From an uncultured Pseudomonadota bacterium (GTDB lineage: Bacteria > Pseudomonadota > Gammaproteobacteria > Steroidobacterales > Steroidobacteraceae), in contig CAIYLH010000105.1 in the NCBI GenBank assembly GCA_903927005.1, positions 1 to 64,000 on the forward strand: a stretch of 64,000 nucleotides of DNA. The letters are read 5' to 3'. Both the position numbers and the translations under genes were made by a program. The stretch's first letter is position 1; every line of letters starts with the position of its first letter. Shown in pieces: positions 17,155 through 26,825 of the stretch. The notes beneath the pieces are model-generated. The model searched no databases and had not been told where the DNA came from. It saw nothing but the letters and a program-made list of their open reading frames with translations.

Positions 17155-18024
17155 ATGGCCGCAACCTCCGTAATCTGCGTCGGCGAGACGCTGTGGGACG
17201 TCCTGCCGCAAGGTGAATACCTTGGCGGCGCCCCACTAAACGTCGCGGCACACGCAGCCCATCTAGGGCTGCAGGCGCGACTTGTGAGCCGGGTCGGCAA
17301 CGATGTGCGTGGCCAGCGGGCGCTGGCAGCCCTGCGCGCGCGCAGCATGGATGTCACGCTGATCCAGCTCGATCCGGACCTGCCCACCGGCATCGCCGCA
17401 ACGCAACTCGATGCGGGCGGTGCGGCGTCCTATTGCTTCCCGGCGCCATGCGCCTGGGACGCCCTAGTGGCTACCCCAGCGGCCCTGCTCGCCGCGCAGG
17501 GGGCTACCGTCGTGTTCGGCACCCTTGCGCAACGCAGCGCGGGCGGCGCAGCAGCGATCACCAAGCTGCTGAGCGTCGCCAGCTGGCGCGTGCTCGATGT
17601 AAACCTGCGTGCGCCGCACGCTGCGCGTGAGCTCGCCCTGGAGTCGCTCGGACACGCTGATTTCGTGAAGCTGAACGAGCATGAGGTCTGCGCCTTCGCA
17701 GGCTGGCTGGGAACGGCGCCAACTGCGCAGGCAGTGCAGGCCGCGCTGCTGGCGGACTTCGCCATCCGCTCGGTCTGTGTCACCGAAGGTGAGCACGGCG
17801 CTCGCCTCTGGCATGAAGGATCCTACGTCGTGCAGCCCGCCTATCCGGCCACGGTCGTCGACACGATCGGTGCCGGCGACGCGTTCATTGCCATGCTGCT
17901 GACCGAGCTGCTGCGGGGTGCGTCACCGACTGCCGCCATGAACCGCGCCGCGCGACTCGCCGCGTACGTTGTCTCTTGCGCCGGCGCCCTGCCCGACTAC
18001 GACGCGGAACACTTCGCTCGCTGA
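17155..18024 (+). CDS. PfkB-family carbohydrate kinase (fructokinase-like)
   Basis: 289 aa. Ribokinase-fold kinases phosphorylate sugars or nucleosides with ATP. GGAPLNVAAHAAHLG (about 23-37) is the substrate-side signature, and DTIGAGDAFIAML (about 237-249) the C-terminal PfkB signature with the catalytic Asp. The opening CVGETLWDVLP and overall length fit fructokinase, but the substrate cannot be fixed from sequence. It stands alone between divergent glnE and convergent groEL; no sugar transporter is near. Confidence 0.88.
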   Translation: MAATSVICVGETLWDVLPQGEYLGGAPLNVAAHAAHLGLQARLVSRVGNDVRGQRALAALRARSMDVTLIQLDPDLPTGIAATQLDAGGAASYCFPAPCAWDALVATPAALLAAQGATVVFGTLAQRSAGGAAAITKLLSVASWRVLDVNLRAPHAARELALESLGHADFVKLNEHEVCAFAGWLGTAPTAQAVQAALLADFAIRSVCVTEGEHGARLWHEGSYVVQPAYPATVVDTIGAGDAFIAMLLTELLRGASPTAAMNRAARLAAYVVSCAGALPDYDAEHFAR

Positions 18025-18075
18025 CCGAGCACGCCGGGATCCCGGCGGCGGCGGCCGCGCAAGCTCCCCAAACGA

Positions 18076-18101
18076 CGAAGCCCCGCACGGGCGGGGCTTC
18101 G
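18076..18101. terminator. Bidirectional hairpin between the sugar kinase and groEL
   Basis: A perfect 11-bp stem (18076-18086 with 18091-18101) closes an ACGG loop. It lies between convergent genes. Flanking T-runs are weak on both strands (TCGTTTG on the groEL side; CTGACCTTTC on the kinase side), so it is read as a shared terminator with moderate support. Confidence 0.55.
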
Positions 18102-18126
18102 CTGACCTTTCGGTCGACAGCTGGAT

Positions 18127-18148
18127 CGGCCGGGGTTGCCCCCGGCCG
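18127..18148. terminator. Second GC-rich hairpin next to the groEL stop
   Basis: A 9-bp all-GC stem (18127-18135 with 18140-18148) with a TTGC loop, 9 bp beyond the groEL stop. No T-tract. It may protect the groESL transcript 3' end or act in tandem with the hairpin at 18076-18101. Confidence 0.4.
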
Positions 18149-18157
18149 AACGCGGGA

Positions 18158-19816
<1,659 letters not shown>

Positions 19817-19856
19817 TTAATCCTCTGAAATCTGTATGCGTCGGGGTAGGGAGGGC

Positions 19857-20156
19857 TTACTTGCCGTCGATAACGGCGAGGAGGTCTTCCTCACGCATCA
19901 CGAGCACGTCGTCGCCATCAACCTTGACCTCGGTGCCGCTGTACTTGCCGAACAGCACCTTGTCGCCAACCTTGACGTCAAGCGGACGGACCTTGCCATC
20001 CTCCAGAATCTTGCCATTGCCGACCGCCAGAACGCGGCCCTTGCTGGGCTTCTCACCGGCCGAATCCGGAATCACGATTCCACCGGCGGTCTTGCGCTCT
20101 TCTTCTTCACGCTTGACGATCACTCGGTCATGCAACGGACGAATCTTCGTCGACAT
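19857..20156 (-). CDS. groES: Co-chaperonin GroES (Hsp10)
   Basis: 99 aa, starting [16 protein letters not shown]. Heptameric lid of GroEL; the mobile loop is [16 protein letters not shown] (about 17-32). ATG is preceded by an AGGAGG ribosome site; an 8-codon upstream extension is not part of the family. Transcribed with groEL from a promoter that abuts a CIRCE element, with a stem-loop in the leader. Confidence 0.98.
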   Translation of the reverse strand: MSTKIRPLHDRVIVKREEEERKTAGGIVIPDSAGEKPSKGRVLAVGNGKILEDGKVRPLDVKVGDKVLFGKYSGTEVKVDGDDVLVMREEDLLAVIDGK

Positions 20157-20190
20157 CTCTAGTCCTCCTACGGGAACCATTAAAATTCTC

Positions 20191-20211
20191 GGATCCGCGG
20201 TAAGCGGATCC
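20191..20211 (-). promoter_or_regulatory. Stem-loop in the groES leader RNA
   Basis: A perfect 8-bp stem (20191-20198 with 20204-20211, GGATCCGC against GCGGATCC) with a 5-nt loop lies between the CIRCE element and the groES ribosome site, ending about 20 nt before AGGAGG. It may stabilise the mRNA or modulate translation with temperature. Function is inference. Confidence 0.45.
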
Positions 20212-20226
20212 CCAGGCGAGGCATTG

Positions 20227-20253
20227 TTAGCACTCGCCCCTAGCGGCTGCTAA
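20227..20253. promoter_or_regulatory. CIRCE operator for HrcA
   Basis: TTAGCACTC, a 9-nt spacer, then GGCTGCTAA. The left arm is identical to the CIRCE consensus and the right arm matches 7 of 9 positions of GAGTGCTAA, with the exact N9 spacing. CIRCE is the binding site of the heat-shock repressor HrcA, which depends on GroEL, giving feedback control of groESL. It begins right after the -10 box, where HrcA would block initiation. hrcA itself is not in the window. Confidence 0.9.
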
Positions 20254-20280
20254 ATATAGCGGCGAAGTTCCCCATTGCAA
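20253..20280 (-). promoter_or_regulatory. Sigma-70-type promoter of groESL
   Basis: On the minus strand TTGCAA (20275-20280) and TATATT (20253-20258) are separated by 16 nt and point at groES. The -10 box touches the CIRCE element. No good sigma-32 match (CCCCAT-type -10) is seen, so heat control probably rests on HrcA. Confidence 0.65.
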
Positions 20281-20517
20281 GGGTCTTGGCCGCTTCATTT
20301 ACGCCAACGGCTGCCGTGACAGGCTGTTGCGCCCCGGCTATGCTGCCCCCCAAGGGCGTTCCCGCAGTCACCAGCCTATGGCAAACCCTTGAAATACAAG
20401 CATTTCTTGACGTCCTGCCGGGCCTGACTGGCGGACAGGGCGTCACACTGAACCAATTGCGTCCGGGCGGCTCTATTTTAGTGCCGCCTCTCGCTACTGC
20501 TGAAAAGGTCTGAATCC
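20281..20517. other. Intergenic region between the groESL promoter and dsbD
   Basis: Together with the groES leader this makes a 337-bp gap between the two divergent genes. Beyond the groESL promoter I see no gene with coding character. An A/T-rich hexamer TATTTT near 20473-20478 could be a dsbD -10 box, but no well-spaced -35 accompanies it. AAAAGG shortly before 20518 is the dsbD ribosome site. Confidence 0.4.
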
Positions 20518-22773
20518 TTGAGCCTCCCCCCCTCCCTGTCCCTGGCAGTCCGCGCCACTCGCCGTCTGCTGCTGCCGCTCTTCGCCGTAGGCACCTTGCT
20601 CGTCGCCATGGCGGCCGTGGCCGCCGACGACCAGTTCCTGCCGCCGGAAAAGGCCTATGAGTACGTGGTCGAGGCCAAACCCGACGCGCTGTACGTCTCG
20701 TACAACATCCGCGACGGCTACTACCTGTACCGCAAGCGGATAGCGTTCGCGACGGACACGGCCGGGATCACGCTCGGCGCCACCGGCTTCCCCAAAGCCC
20801 TGTCGCACCATGACGAATACTTCGGCGAGCAGGAGATCTACCGTGGAGCGGCCACTTTCCGCGTGCCCTACACGGTCGCGGCGGCACAACCGGAGGTGCT
20901 TGAGCTCAAGCTGAAGCTGCAAGGCTGTGCCGACGCCGGCCTGTGCTATCCGCCACAGAGCTGGCTTGCGCATGTGCGCCTGCCAGCCGCGGCAGCGACG
21001 CCCGCCGCGCCAGCGGCAGCCGCCGCGCCCGTCGGGCTGCTCGGCAAGCTGGTGGGCAAGGCGGCGCCGTCGAGCGCCGCCAGCGGGCCTGACGATTTCC
21101 TGCCACCGGAGCAGGCATTCCGGGTCGGCCTCGAAAGCGACGGCCCCGGCCGATTGCGACTGCGCTGGCTGATCGCTGACGGCTATTACCTGTACCGCGC
21201 ACGCTTCAAGCTGAGCGCCGAAAACGCGCCGCTGCAGCTCGGCACGCCAGAGTGGCCGGTCGGCCTGCCGCACCAGGACGAATACTTCGGCGAACAGCAG
21301 ATCTATCGCGGTGAGCTGGTTGTGCCGATGTCGTATACCCCTGCCACGGCTCAGGCGACGCTGCGCGTCGTCTATCAGGGCTGCGCGGACAAAGGCCTGT
21401 GCTACCCGCCGCAGACCCAGCACCTGTCGCTGCCAGCGCAGAGCGCCGGCGCCAGTTCGGGCGCCGCTGCCGTCTCCGAACAGGACCGTCTGGCCGTACT
21501 GATCCGCAGCGGCAACCTGCTGCTGGTCATCGCCGCGTTCTGGGGCTTCGGCCTACTGCTGTCCTTCACGCCCTGCGTTCTGCCGATGGTGCCCATCCTC
21601 GCCGGCATCATCGCCGGCGACGGTGCCCGCACAACGCCCGGGCGCGGCTTCGCGCTGTCGGTCGCCTACGTGCTGGGCATGGCGGTGACCTACACGATCG
21701 CCGGGGTCGCCTTCGCCGCCGCCGGCAGCCAGGCACAGGCGGTATTCCAGCAAACCTGGATCCTCGTACTGTTTGCAGCACTGTTCATCGCGCTGGCGCT
21801 AGCCATGTTCGGCGCCTACGAGCTGCAGATGCCCTCGGGGCTGCAGACCCGCTTCGCCATTGCCAGCAACAGCATCCGCGGCGGCAAGTTCGTTTCGACC
21901 GCGATCATGGGTGCGCTGTCCTCGCTGGTCGTCACCGCCTGCGTCGCACCACCCCTGGTGGCCGCGTTCGCTGTCATCGGCCAGGCCGGCGACATCGCCC
22001 GCGGTGCGCTGGCGCTAGGCGCACTGTCTATAGGCATGGGAACACCGCTGCTGGTGGTGGGTGCCTCGGCCGGCAAGCTGCTGCCAAAGGCGGGGCCCTG
22101 GATGGAGACCGTCAAGGCGGTCTTCGGCGTCGTGTTTCTCGGCGTCGCGGCCTGGATGCTGGACCGGGTTGTCACGCCGCGGCTGATGATGCTGGTGTGG
22201 GCCGCGGTTGTGTTCAGCGCCGTCTGGGTGCTGCTCGCCGTGGGCCTGAAGGGCGGCCGGCGCAGCGCCCTGCGCTGGGTCGGGGCGGCGCTGCTGGGGT
22301 TGCAGGGGCTCGCGTTGATTGCGTCCTCCGCGGCCGGTGGAGTCGACCCGCTGCGGCCGTTGGCCGGAACCGGCTGGCTGGGCGCCTCGGCGCGGCCGGA
22401 GGGCTTGCCGTTCCGGACCATCAAGAGCATCGCCGACCTCGAGCGGGAGGTGGCCGCGGCGCACGCCGCCGGCCGGCACACGATGCTCGACTTCTATGCC
22501 GACTGGTGTGTCTCCTGCCGGGAAATGGACAGCCAGACCTTCCGCGACCCGGCGGTACGCGCAGCGCTCGCCAGCTACGTGCTGCTGAAGGCAGACGTCA
22601 CCGCCAATGACGCGACCGATCAGGCGCTGCTGCACCGCTTCGGCATCTTCGGCCCCCCGACAACGGCGTTCTTCGGCGTCGACGGCCATGAGCGGCTAGA
22701 TTCGCGGCTCGTCGGCTTCGTCGCCCATGGCGCCTTTGTCGTGCATCTGCATGACTTCGAGATCCACCCGTGA
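20518..22773 (+). CDS. dsbD: Thiol:disulfide interchange protein DsbD with duplicated alpha domain
   Basis: 751 aa from a TTG start with AAGG 9-10 nt upstream. DsbD moves electrons from cytoplasmic thioredoxin through the membrane to periplasmic DsbC/DsbG/CcmG. Order: signal peptide; two tandem alpha domains, each with GYYLYR, HHDEYFGEQEIYRG-like and GCAD-GLCYPP blocks (Cys137/143 and Cys289/295); eight-helix core with Cys353 (TPCVLP) and Cys475 (TACVAP); C-terminal thioredoxin domain with C664-VS-C667. E. coli DsbD has only one alpha domain and is about 565 aa. Its stop overlaps the tlpA start (GTGA). Confidence 0.95.
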   Translation: MSLPPSLSLAVRATRRLLLPLFAVGTLLVAMAAVAADDQFLPPEKAYEYVVEAKPDALYVSYNIRDGYYLYRKRIAFATDTAGITLGATGFPKALSHHDEYFGEQEIYRGAATFRVPYTVAAAQPEVLELKLKLQGCADAGLCYPPQSWLAHVRLPAAAATPAAPAAAAAPVGLLGKLVGKAAPSSAASGPDDFLPPEQAFRVGLESDGPGRLRLRWLIADGYYLYRARFKLSAENAPLQLGTPEWPVGLPHQDEYFGEQQIYRGELVVPMSYTPATAQATLRVVYQGCADKGLCYPPQTQHLSLPAQSAGASSGAAAVSEQDRLAVLIRSGNLLLVIAAFWGFGLLLSFTPCVLPMVPILAGIIAGDGARTTPGRGFALSVAYVLGMAVTYTIAGVAFAAAGSQAQAVFQQTWILVLFAALFIALALAMFGAYELQMPSGLQTRFAIASNSIRGGKFVSTAIMGALSSLVVTACVAPPLVAAFAVIGQAGDIARGALALGALSIGMGTPLLVVGASAGKLLPKAGPWMETVKAVFGVVFLGVAAWMLDRVVTPRLMMLVWAAVVFSAVWVLLAVGLKGGRRSALRWVGAALLGLQGLALIASSAAGGVDPLRPLAGTGWLGASARPEGLPFRTIKSIADLEREVAAAHAAGRHTMLDFYADWCVSCREMDSQTFRDPAVRAALASYVLLKADVTANDATDQALLHRFGIFGPPTTAFFGVDGHERLDSRLVGFVAHGAFVVHLHDFEIHP

Positions 22774-23456
22774 AGCTCACCCCCCTGCAGGCCGCCTACC
22801 TCGGCTTTGGCGTGATCGGCGCAGCTGTCTTCGGCGCGTTCGCCTACCAGCAGCTACAGCCCGCCCCGAGCACCGCCGCCGTCCCGGCCCTGCGACCGCT
22901 CGGCGCCCTACCGCTCGCGGCGGCCCAGCCCGAATCGAATGCCGTCCCGGAGCGGCGTCCGGAGTTCACGCTGCACGACCTGGATGGCAAGCCGCACGCG
23001 CTCAGCGCCTGGGACGGCAAGCCGCTAATTGTCAATTTCTGGGCCACCTGGTGCGCCCCCTGCCGCCGGGAAATCCCGCTGCTCAACCGCCTGCAGCATG
23101 AATTTTCGCCAAAAGGCTTCGAAGTGATCGGCATCGCGGTCGACTTCGCCGACGACGTGCGTGCTTTCAAGAAGAGCGTCGCGATCGACTATCCGCTACT
23201 GGTCGGCGAAGACGATGGCCTCGAGGCTGCGCGGGGTTTCGGCGTAGAGACGATGGCGTTCCCATTCACCGCATTCATCGACGCCGCCGGCCGAGTGCTA
23301 CTGGTGCACCTCGGCGAATTGCATGAGAATCAGGCACGCGCCATCTTGGGCGTCGTGGCTAGGGTGGACGCGGGCGCACTGGCTGCGGGCGCGGCCCGAA
23401 CCGAGATCAAAGCGGCGCTGGCGGCACTACCGGCAACGCCGGCCGCATCGCATTAG
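22770..23456 (+). CDS. Membrane-anchored TlpA-like thioredoxin
   Basis: 228 aa from a GTG that overlaps the dsbD stop, implying translational coupling. One N-terminal transmembrane anchor (about 7-26), a Pro/Ala linker, then a TlpA/ResA thioredoxin fold with W94-C95-AP-C98. It faces the periplasm and probably receives electrons from DsbD to reduce target disulfides, for example in cytochrome c maturation. The C-terminal 35 residues are an Ala-rich extension. The actual client is unknown. Confidence 0.88.
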   Translation: MKLTPLQAAYLGFGVIGAAVFGAFAYQQLQPAPSTAAVPALRPLGALPLAAAQPESNAVPERRPEFTLHDLDGKPHALSAWDGKPLIVNFWATWCAPCRREIPLLNRLQHEFSPKGFEVIGIAVDFADDVRAFKKSVAIDYPLLVGEDDGLEAARGFGVETMAFPFTAFIDAAGRVLLVHLGELHENQARAILGVVARVDAGALAAGAARTEIKAALAALPATPAASH

Positions 23457-23473
23457 GCCTCGAAGTCCTCCAC

Positions 23474-23507
23474 GATCGGCGCCTCTGGGCGCCTGATCGC
23501 GCTTTTT
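23474..23507 (+). terminator. Intrinsic terminator after dsbD-tlpA
   Basis: GATC-GGCGCC pairs with GGCGCC-T-GATC across a TCTG loop (10 bp, one bulged T), followed shortly by TTTTT at 23503-23507. It separates the thiol-redox pair from aroQ. Confidence 0.6.
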
Positions 23508-23526
23508 CGACCCAAATTGACGCCGT

Positions 23527-23556
23527 TTGCGCCAGACGCACGGTTTCCGGTTAGAC
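23527..23556 (+). promoter_or_regulatory. Candidate sigma-70 promoter for aroQ-accBC
   Basis: TTGCGC (23527-23532) and TTAGAC (23551-23556) with an 18-nt spacer, 32 bp before the aroQ ATG and after the terminator. Both hexamers are imperfect. Confidence 0.3.
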
Positions 23557-23588
23557 TCCGTCCGGACGTTACGGCACCAGGAGGGCCG

Positions 23589-24029
23589 ATGGCTCGCATT
23601 CTGGTACTCAATGGACCGAACCTGAACCTGCTCGGCACGCGCGAGCCGGACGTGTACGGATCCGACACGCTCGCCGATATCGTCAACCGACTGCAACAGC
23701 TCGCCGCCGCCCGTGGTGCGCAGCTCACCGCCCTGCAGTCGAACGCGGAACACGAGTTGATCGCAGCGATCCAGGGCGCGAAAGCGTCGGGAACGGACGC
23801 GATCATTCTGAATGCGGGTGCCTTCACCCATACCAGCATCGCACTGCGCGACGCGCTGGCGGCTGTTGCCGTGCCGTTCTACGAGGTGCACATCTCGAAT
23901 GTGTACGCCCGCGAGAGCTTCCGGCATCACTCCTACCTGTCCGCGATCGCCGCTGGCGTGATCGTGGGCTGCGGCCCTGTGGGCTACGAACTGGCGCTCG
24001 AAGCGGCGCTACGCAAGCTCGCCTGCTGA
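23589..24029 (+). CDS. aroQ: Type II 3-dehydroquinate dehydratase
   Basis: 146 aa, typical length. Converts 3-dehydroquinate to 3-dehydroshikimate in the shikimate pathway as a dodecamer. NGPNLNLLG (8-16), Arg18 and Tyr23 (GTREPDVYG) form the active-site lid, and [17 protein letters not shown] carries the His/Arg block. ATG has GGAGG 6 nt upstream; the frame is open upstream but not family-like. The aroQ-accB-accC order is common in gammaproteobacteria. Confidence 0.96.
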   Translation: MARILVLNGPNLNLLGTREPDVYGSDTLADIVNRLQQLAAARGAQLTALQSNAEHELIAAIQGAKASGTDAIILNAGAFTHTSIALRDALAAVAVPFYEVHISNVYARESFRHHSYLSAIAAGVIVGCGPVGYELALEAALRKLAC

Positions 24030-24052
24030 CCCCCTTCCGACGAGGATCCCTG

Positions 24053-24514
24053 ATGGACATACGCAAGGTTAAGAAGCTGATCGAACTCCTCGAGGAGTCC
24101 GGCGTCGCCGAAATCGAAATCAAGGAGGGCGAGGAGTCCGTCCGCATCAGCCGCCACGGATCTGCCCCGGTCACGACCTACGTGCAGGCCCCGCCGATGG
24201 CGCATGCGCCGGCACCGGTGGCAGCCGCGCCCGCGCCGCGCGCGGCGGTGGTCGAAGCCGTTGAAGCCGCGCCGCGGGCCGACGCCACGGTGAACGCGCC
24301 GATGGTTGGCACCTTCTACTCGTCGCCGGCACCCGGCGCGAAGCCGTTCGTGGAAATCGGCACCGAGGTCAAGGTCGGCCAGACGCTTTGCATCATCGAA
24401 GCTATGAAGATGATGAACCAGATCGAGTCGGACAAGGCCGGCAAGGTCGCCGCGGTCCTGGTCAAGGGCGGCGATCCGGTCGAGTTCGGCCAGCCGCTGT
24501 TCGTCATCGAGTAA
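24053..24514 (+). CDS. accB: Acetyl-CoA carboxylase biotin carboxyl carrier protein
   Basis: 153 aa. Carries the biotin that shuttles carboxylate between AccC and AccAD in the first step of fatty-acid synthesis. The biotin-acceptor Lys is K119 in EAMKMMNQI. The N-terminal helical part (1-45) is followed by a Pro/Ala linker (about 45-80) and the biotinyl domain. 23 bp after aroQ and 10 bp before accC. Confidence 0.97.
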   Translation: MDIRKVKKLIELLEESGVAEIEIKEGEESVRISRHGSAPVTTYVQAPPMAHAPAPVAAAPAPRAAVVEAVEAAPRADATVNAPMVGTFYSSPAPGAKPFVEIGTEVKVGQTLCIIEAMKMMNQIESDKAGKVAAVLVKGGDPVEFGQPLFVIE

Positions 24515-24524
24515 CCGACCCATC

Positions 24525-25868
24525 ATGATCGACAAAGTGCTGATCGCGAACCGCGGCGAGATTGCGCTGCGGATCCTGCGTGCCTGCCGCGAGCTCGGCA
24601 TCAAGACGGTCGCGGTGCACTCCACCGCCGATCGCAACCTCAAGCATGTACTGCTCGCGGATGAGACGGTGTGCATCGGCCCGCCGGCATCCAAGGACAG
24701 CTACCTGAACATGCCGGCGCTGATTGCGGCGGCCGAAGTCACCGACTCGGTCGCGATTCACCCCGGCTACGGCTTTCTGTCCGAGAACGCCGACTTCGCC
24801 GAGCGGGTGGAGAAGTCCGGCTTCGTCTGGATCGGCCCGAAGGCCGAGACGATTCGAATCATGGGCGACAAGGTCTCCGCGATTCGTACGATGAAGGAGG
24901 CGGGGGTGCCCTGCGTGCCGGGGTCCGGCGACCCGCTGGGCCCGGACGCCGACACCAACCGCGCAATCGCCAAGAAGATCGGCTATCCGGTCATCATCAA
25001 GGCCTCCGGCGGCGGCGGCGGCCGCGGCATGCGCGTCGTGCACTCGGAAGCGGCACTGCTCAACTCCATCAATGTGACCAAGGCCGAGGCGCTGGCGGCG
25101 TTCTCGAACGATCAGGTCTACATGGAGAAGTTCCTCGAGCGGCCACGCCACATCGAGTTCCAGATCGTGGCCGACCACCATGGCAACGTCGTCGTGCTGG
25201 GCGAGCGCGACTGCTCGCTGCAGCGGCGCCACCAGAAAGTTGTCGAGGAAGCCCCCGCCCCAGGCATCACCGACAAGCAGCGCGCCGACATGACGGCCAG
25301 CATCACCCGCGCACTGACGGCCGTGGGTTACCGCGGCGCCGGCACGCTCGAGTTCCTCTACGAAGAGGGCAAGTTCTACTTCATCGAGATGAACACTCGC
25401 ATCCAGGTGGAGCACCCGGTCACCGAACTGGTGACGGGCATCGACCTGGTCAAGCTGCAGATCCGCATTGCCGGTGGCGAGCCGCTGCCGTTCAAGCAGG
25501 AAGACATCGTGATCCGCGGACATGCGATCGAGTGCCGCATCAATGCCGAGGATCCGAAGACTTTCATGCCGAGCCCTGGACCGGTGCGCCTGTGGCACCC
25601 GCCGGGTGGCCCCGGCATCCGCGTCGACAGCCACCTGTACACCGGTTACGCGGTACCGCCGTACTACGATTCACTGATCGGCAAGATCATTGCCTATGGC
25701 GAGGATCGTGACACCGCGATTGCACGCATGCGCAACGCGCTGTCGGAAATGGTGGTCGAGGGCATCAAGACCAATGCCGCGCTCCACCAGGAAATCTTCG
25801 GCCACTCGGCGTTCCGGCAGGGCGGCCTCGACATCCACTATCTGGAACGACGCCTCGGCCTGAAGTGA
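24525..25868 (+). CDS. accC: Acetyl-CoA carboxylase biotin carboxylase subunit
   Basis: 447 aa, E. coli-like length. ATP-grasp enzyme that carboxylates AccB-biotin with bicarbonate. [19 protein letters not shown] opens the biotin carboxylase N-domain; [12 protein letters not shown] is the Gly-rich ATP loop (about 159-170); [14 protein letters not shown] and the C-terminal ECRINAEDP are conserved. Follows accB by 10 bp in one transcription unit. Confidence 0.98.
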   Translation: MIDKVLIANRGEIALRILRACRELGIKTVAVHSTADRNLKHVLLADETVCIGPPASKDSYLNMPALIAAAEVTDSVAIHPGYGFLSENADFAERVEKSGFVWIGPKAETIRIMGDKVSAIRTMKEAGVPCVPGSGDPLGPDADTNRAIAKKIGYPVIIKASGGGGGRGMRVVHSEAALLNSINVTKAEALAAFSNDQVYMEKFLERPRHIEFQIVADHHGNVVVLGERDCSLQRRHQKVVEEAPAPGITDKQRADMTASITRALTAVGYRGAGTLEFLYEEGKFYFIEMNTRIQVEHPVTELVTGIDLVKLQIRIAGGEPLPFKQEDIVIRGHAIECRINAEDPKTFMPSPGPVRLWHPPGGPGIRVDSHLYTGYAVPPYYDSLIGKIIAYGEDRDTAIARMRNALSEMVVEGIKTNAALHQEIFGHSAFRQGGLDIHYLERRLGLK

Positions 25869-25928
25869 CTCCGTGGCGCGGCTGCCTGCAGCCCCGCCAC
25901 ACCCTCCCCCGCCACCGAGCAGCCGCCC

Positions 25929-26816
25929 GTGCCGTTCCTCCAAGTCCACCTGACACTCGACGGCCTCGATCCGGATGCGGCCGAGGAAGCCTGCTTCGCC
26001 ACCGGCGCGGTCTCGGTGACGATGACAGATGCGGGCGATACGCCGATCCTCGAGCCATTGCCCGGCGCAACGCCGCTGTGGCCGGCAACCGCGATCTCGG
26101 CGCTGTACGAAGCCGATACCCCCGAAGCCACGCTGGCCGATGCCCTGCGCGCACTGCTCGACGCGCCGGCGCTGCAACTGCGCTTCGAGGCCATCGCGGA
26201 CAAGGCCTGGGAACGGGAGTGGTTGAAGGACTTTCGACCGATGCGCTTCGGCGAACGGCTGTGGATCTGTCCCGGCGGGATGCTGCCGCCGGCAGACGCG
26301 TCACCGGCACCGCAGATCGTCTGGCTGGATCCGGGCCTGGCCTTCGGCACCGGCACGCACGCCACCACCGCACTGTGCCTGACGTGGCTGGATAGCGCGG
26401 CGCTGACCGGCGCTCGCGTGCTCGACGTAGGCTGCGGCTCAGGGATCCTGGCAGTCGCCGCCCTACGGCTTGGGGCGGGAAGCGCACACGCCCTGGATAT
26501 CGATCCGCAGGCACTGATCGCCACCGCCGACAACGCGGCACGCAACAACCTCAGCGCACGACTGTCGATCGCTGCCGCGACCGCCGAGTGGGGCGGCGGC
26601 TATGAGGTGGTACTGGCCAACATCCTTGCCGAACCCCTGATCCAGCTGGCAGCGACGATAGCCGCAGCGACGCGCCCCGGCGGCCACGTCGTCCTGTCAG
26701 GCCTGCTCGTCCCGCAGGCCGAGGCGGTGACGGCAGCCTACCTGCCATGGTTTGATATGGAACTTCCGCGGGAGCGAGATGGCTGGATCGGCCTGGTCGG
26801 CCGGCGTCGTCCTTAG
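25929..26816 (+). CDS. prmA: Ribosomal protein L11 methyltransferase
   Basis: 295 aa from a GTG. Trimethylates ribosomal protein L11. The N-terminal substrate-recognition domain (to about 100) leads to the SAM domain with LDPGLAFGTGTHATT (about 138-152), DVGCGSGILAVAALRLGA (motif I) and NILAEPL (motif IV). It is 60 bp after accC, as in Pseudomonas, and 9 bp before the DUF3426 gene. Confidence 0.95.
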   Translation: MPFLQVHLTLDGLDPDAAEEACFATGAVSVTMTDAGDTPILEPLPGATPLWPATAISALYEADTPEATLADALRALLDAPALQLRFEAIADKAWEREWLKDFRPMRFGERLWICPGGMLPPADASPAPQIVWLDPGLAFGTGTHATTALCLTWLDSAALTGARVLDVGCGSGILAVAALRLGAGSAHALDIDPQALIATADNAARNNLSARLSIAAATAEWGGGYEVVLANILAEPLIQLAATIAAATRPGGHVVLSGLLVPQAEAVTAAYLPWFDMELPRERDGWIGLVGRRRP

Positions 26817-26825
26817 GGGTATCGC

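Noticed and set aside
20286..20513. Possible 75-aa gene upstream of dsbD
   Set aside because: No good ribosome site and composition typical of non-coding sequence; the region more likely holds regulatory DNA.
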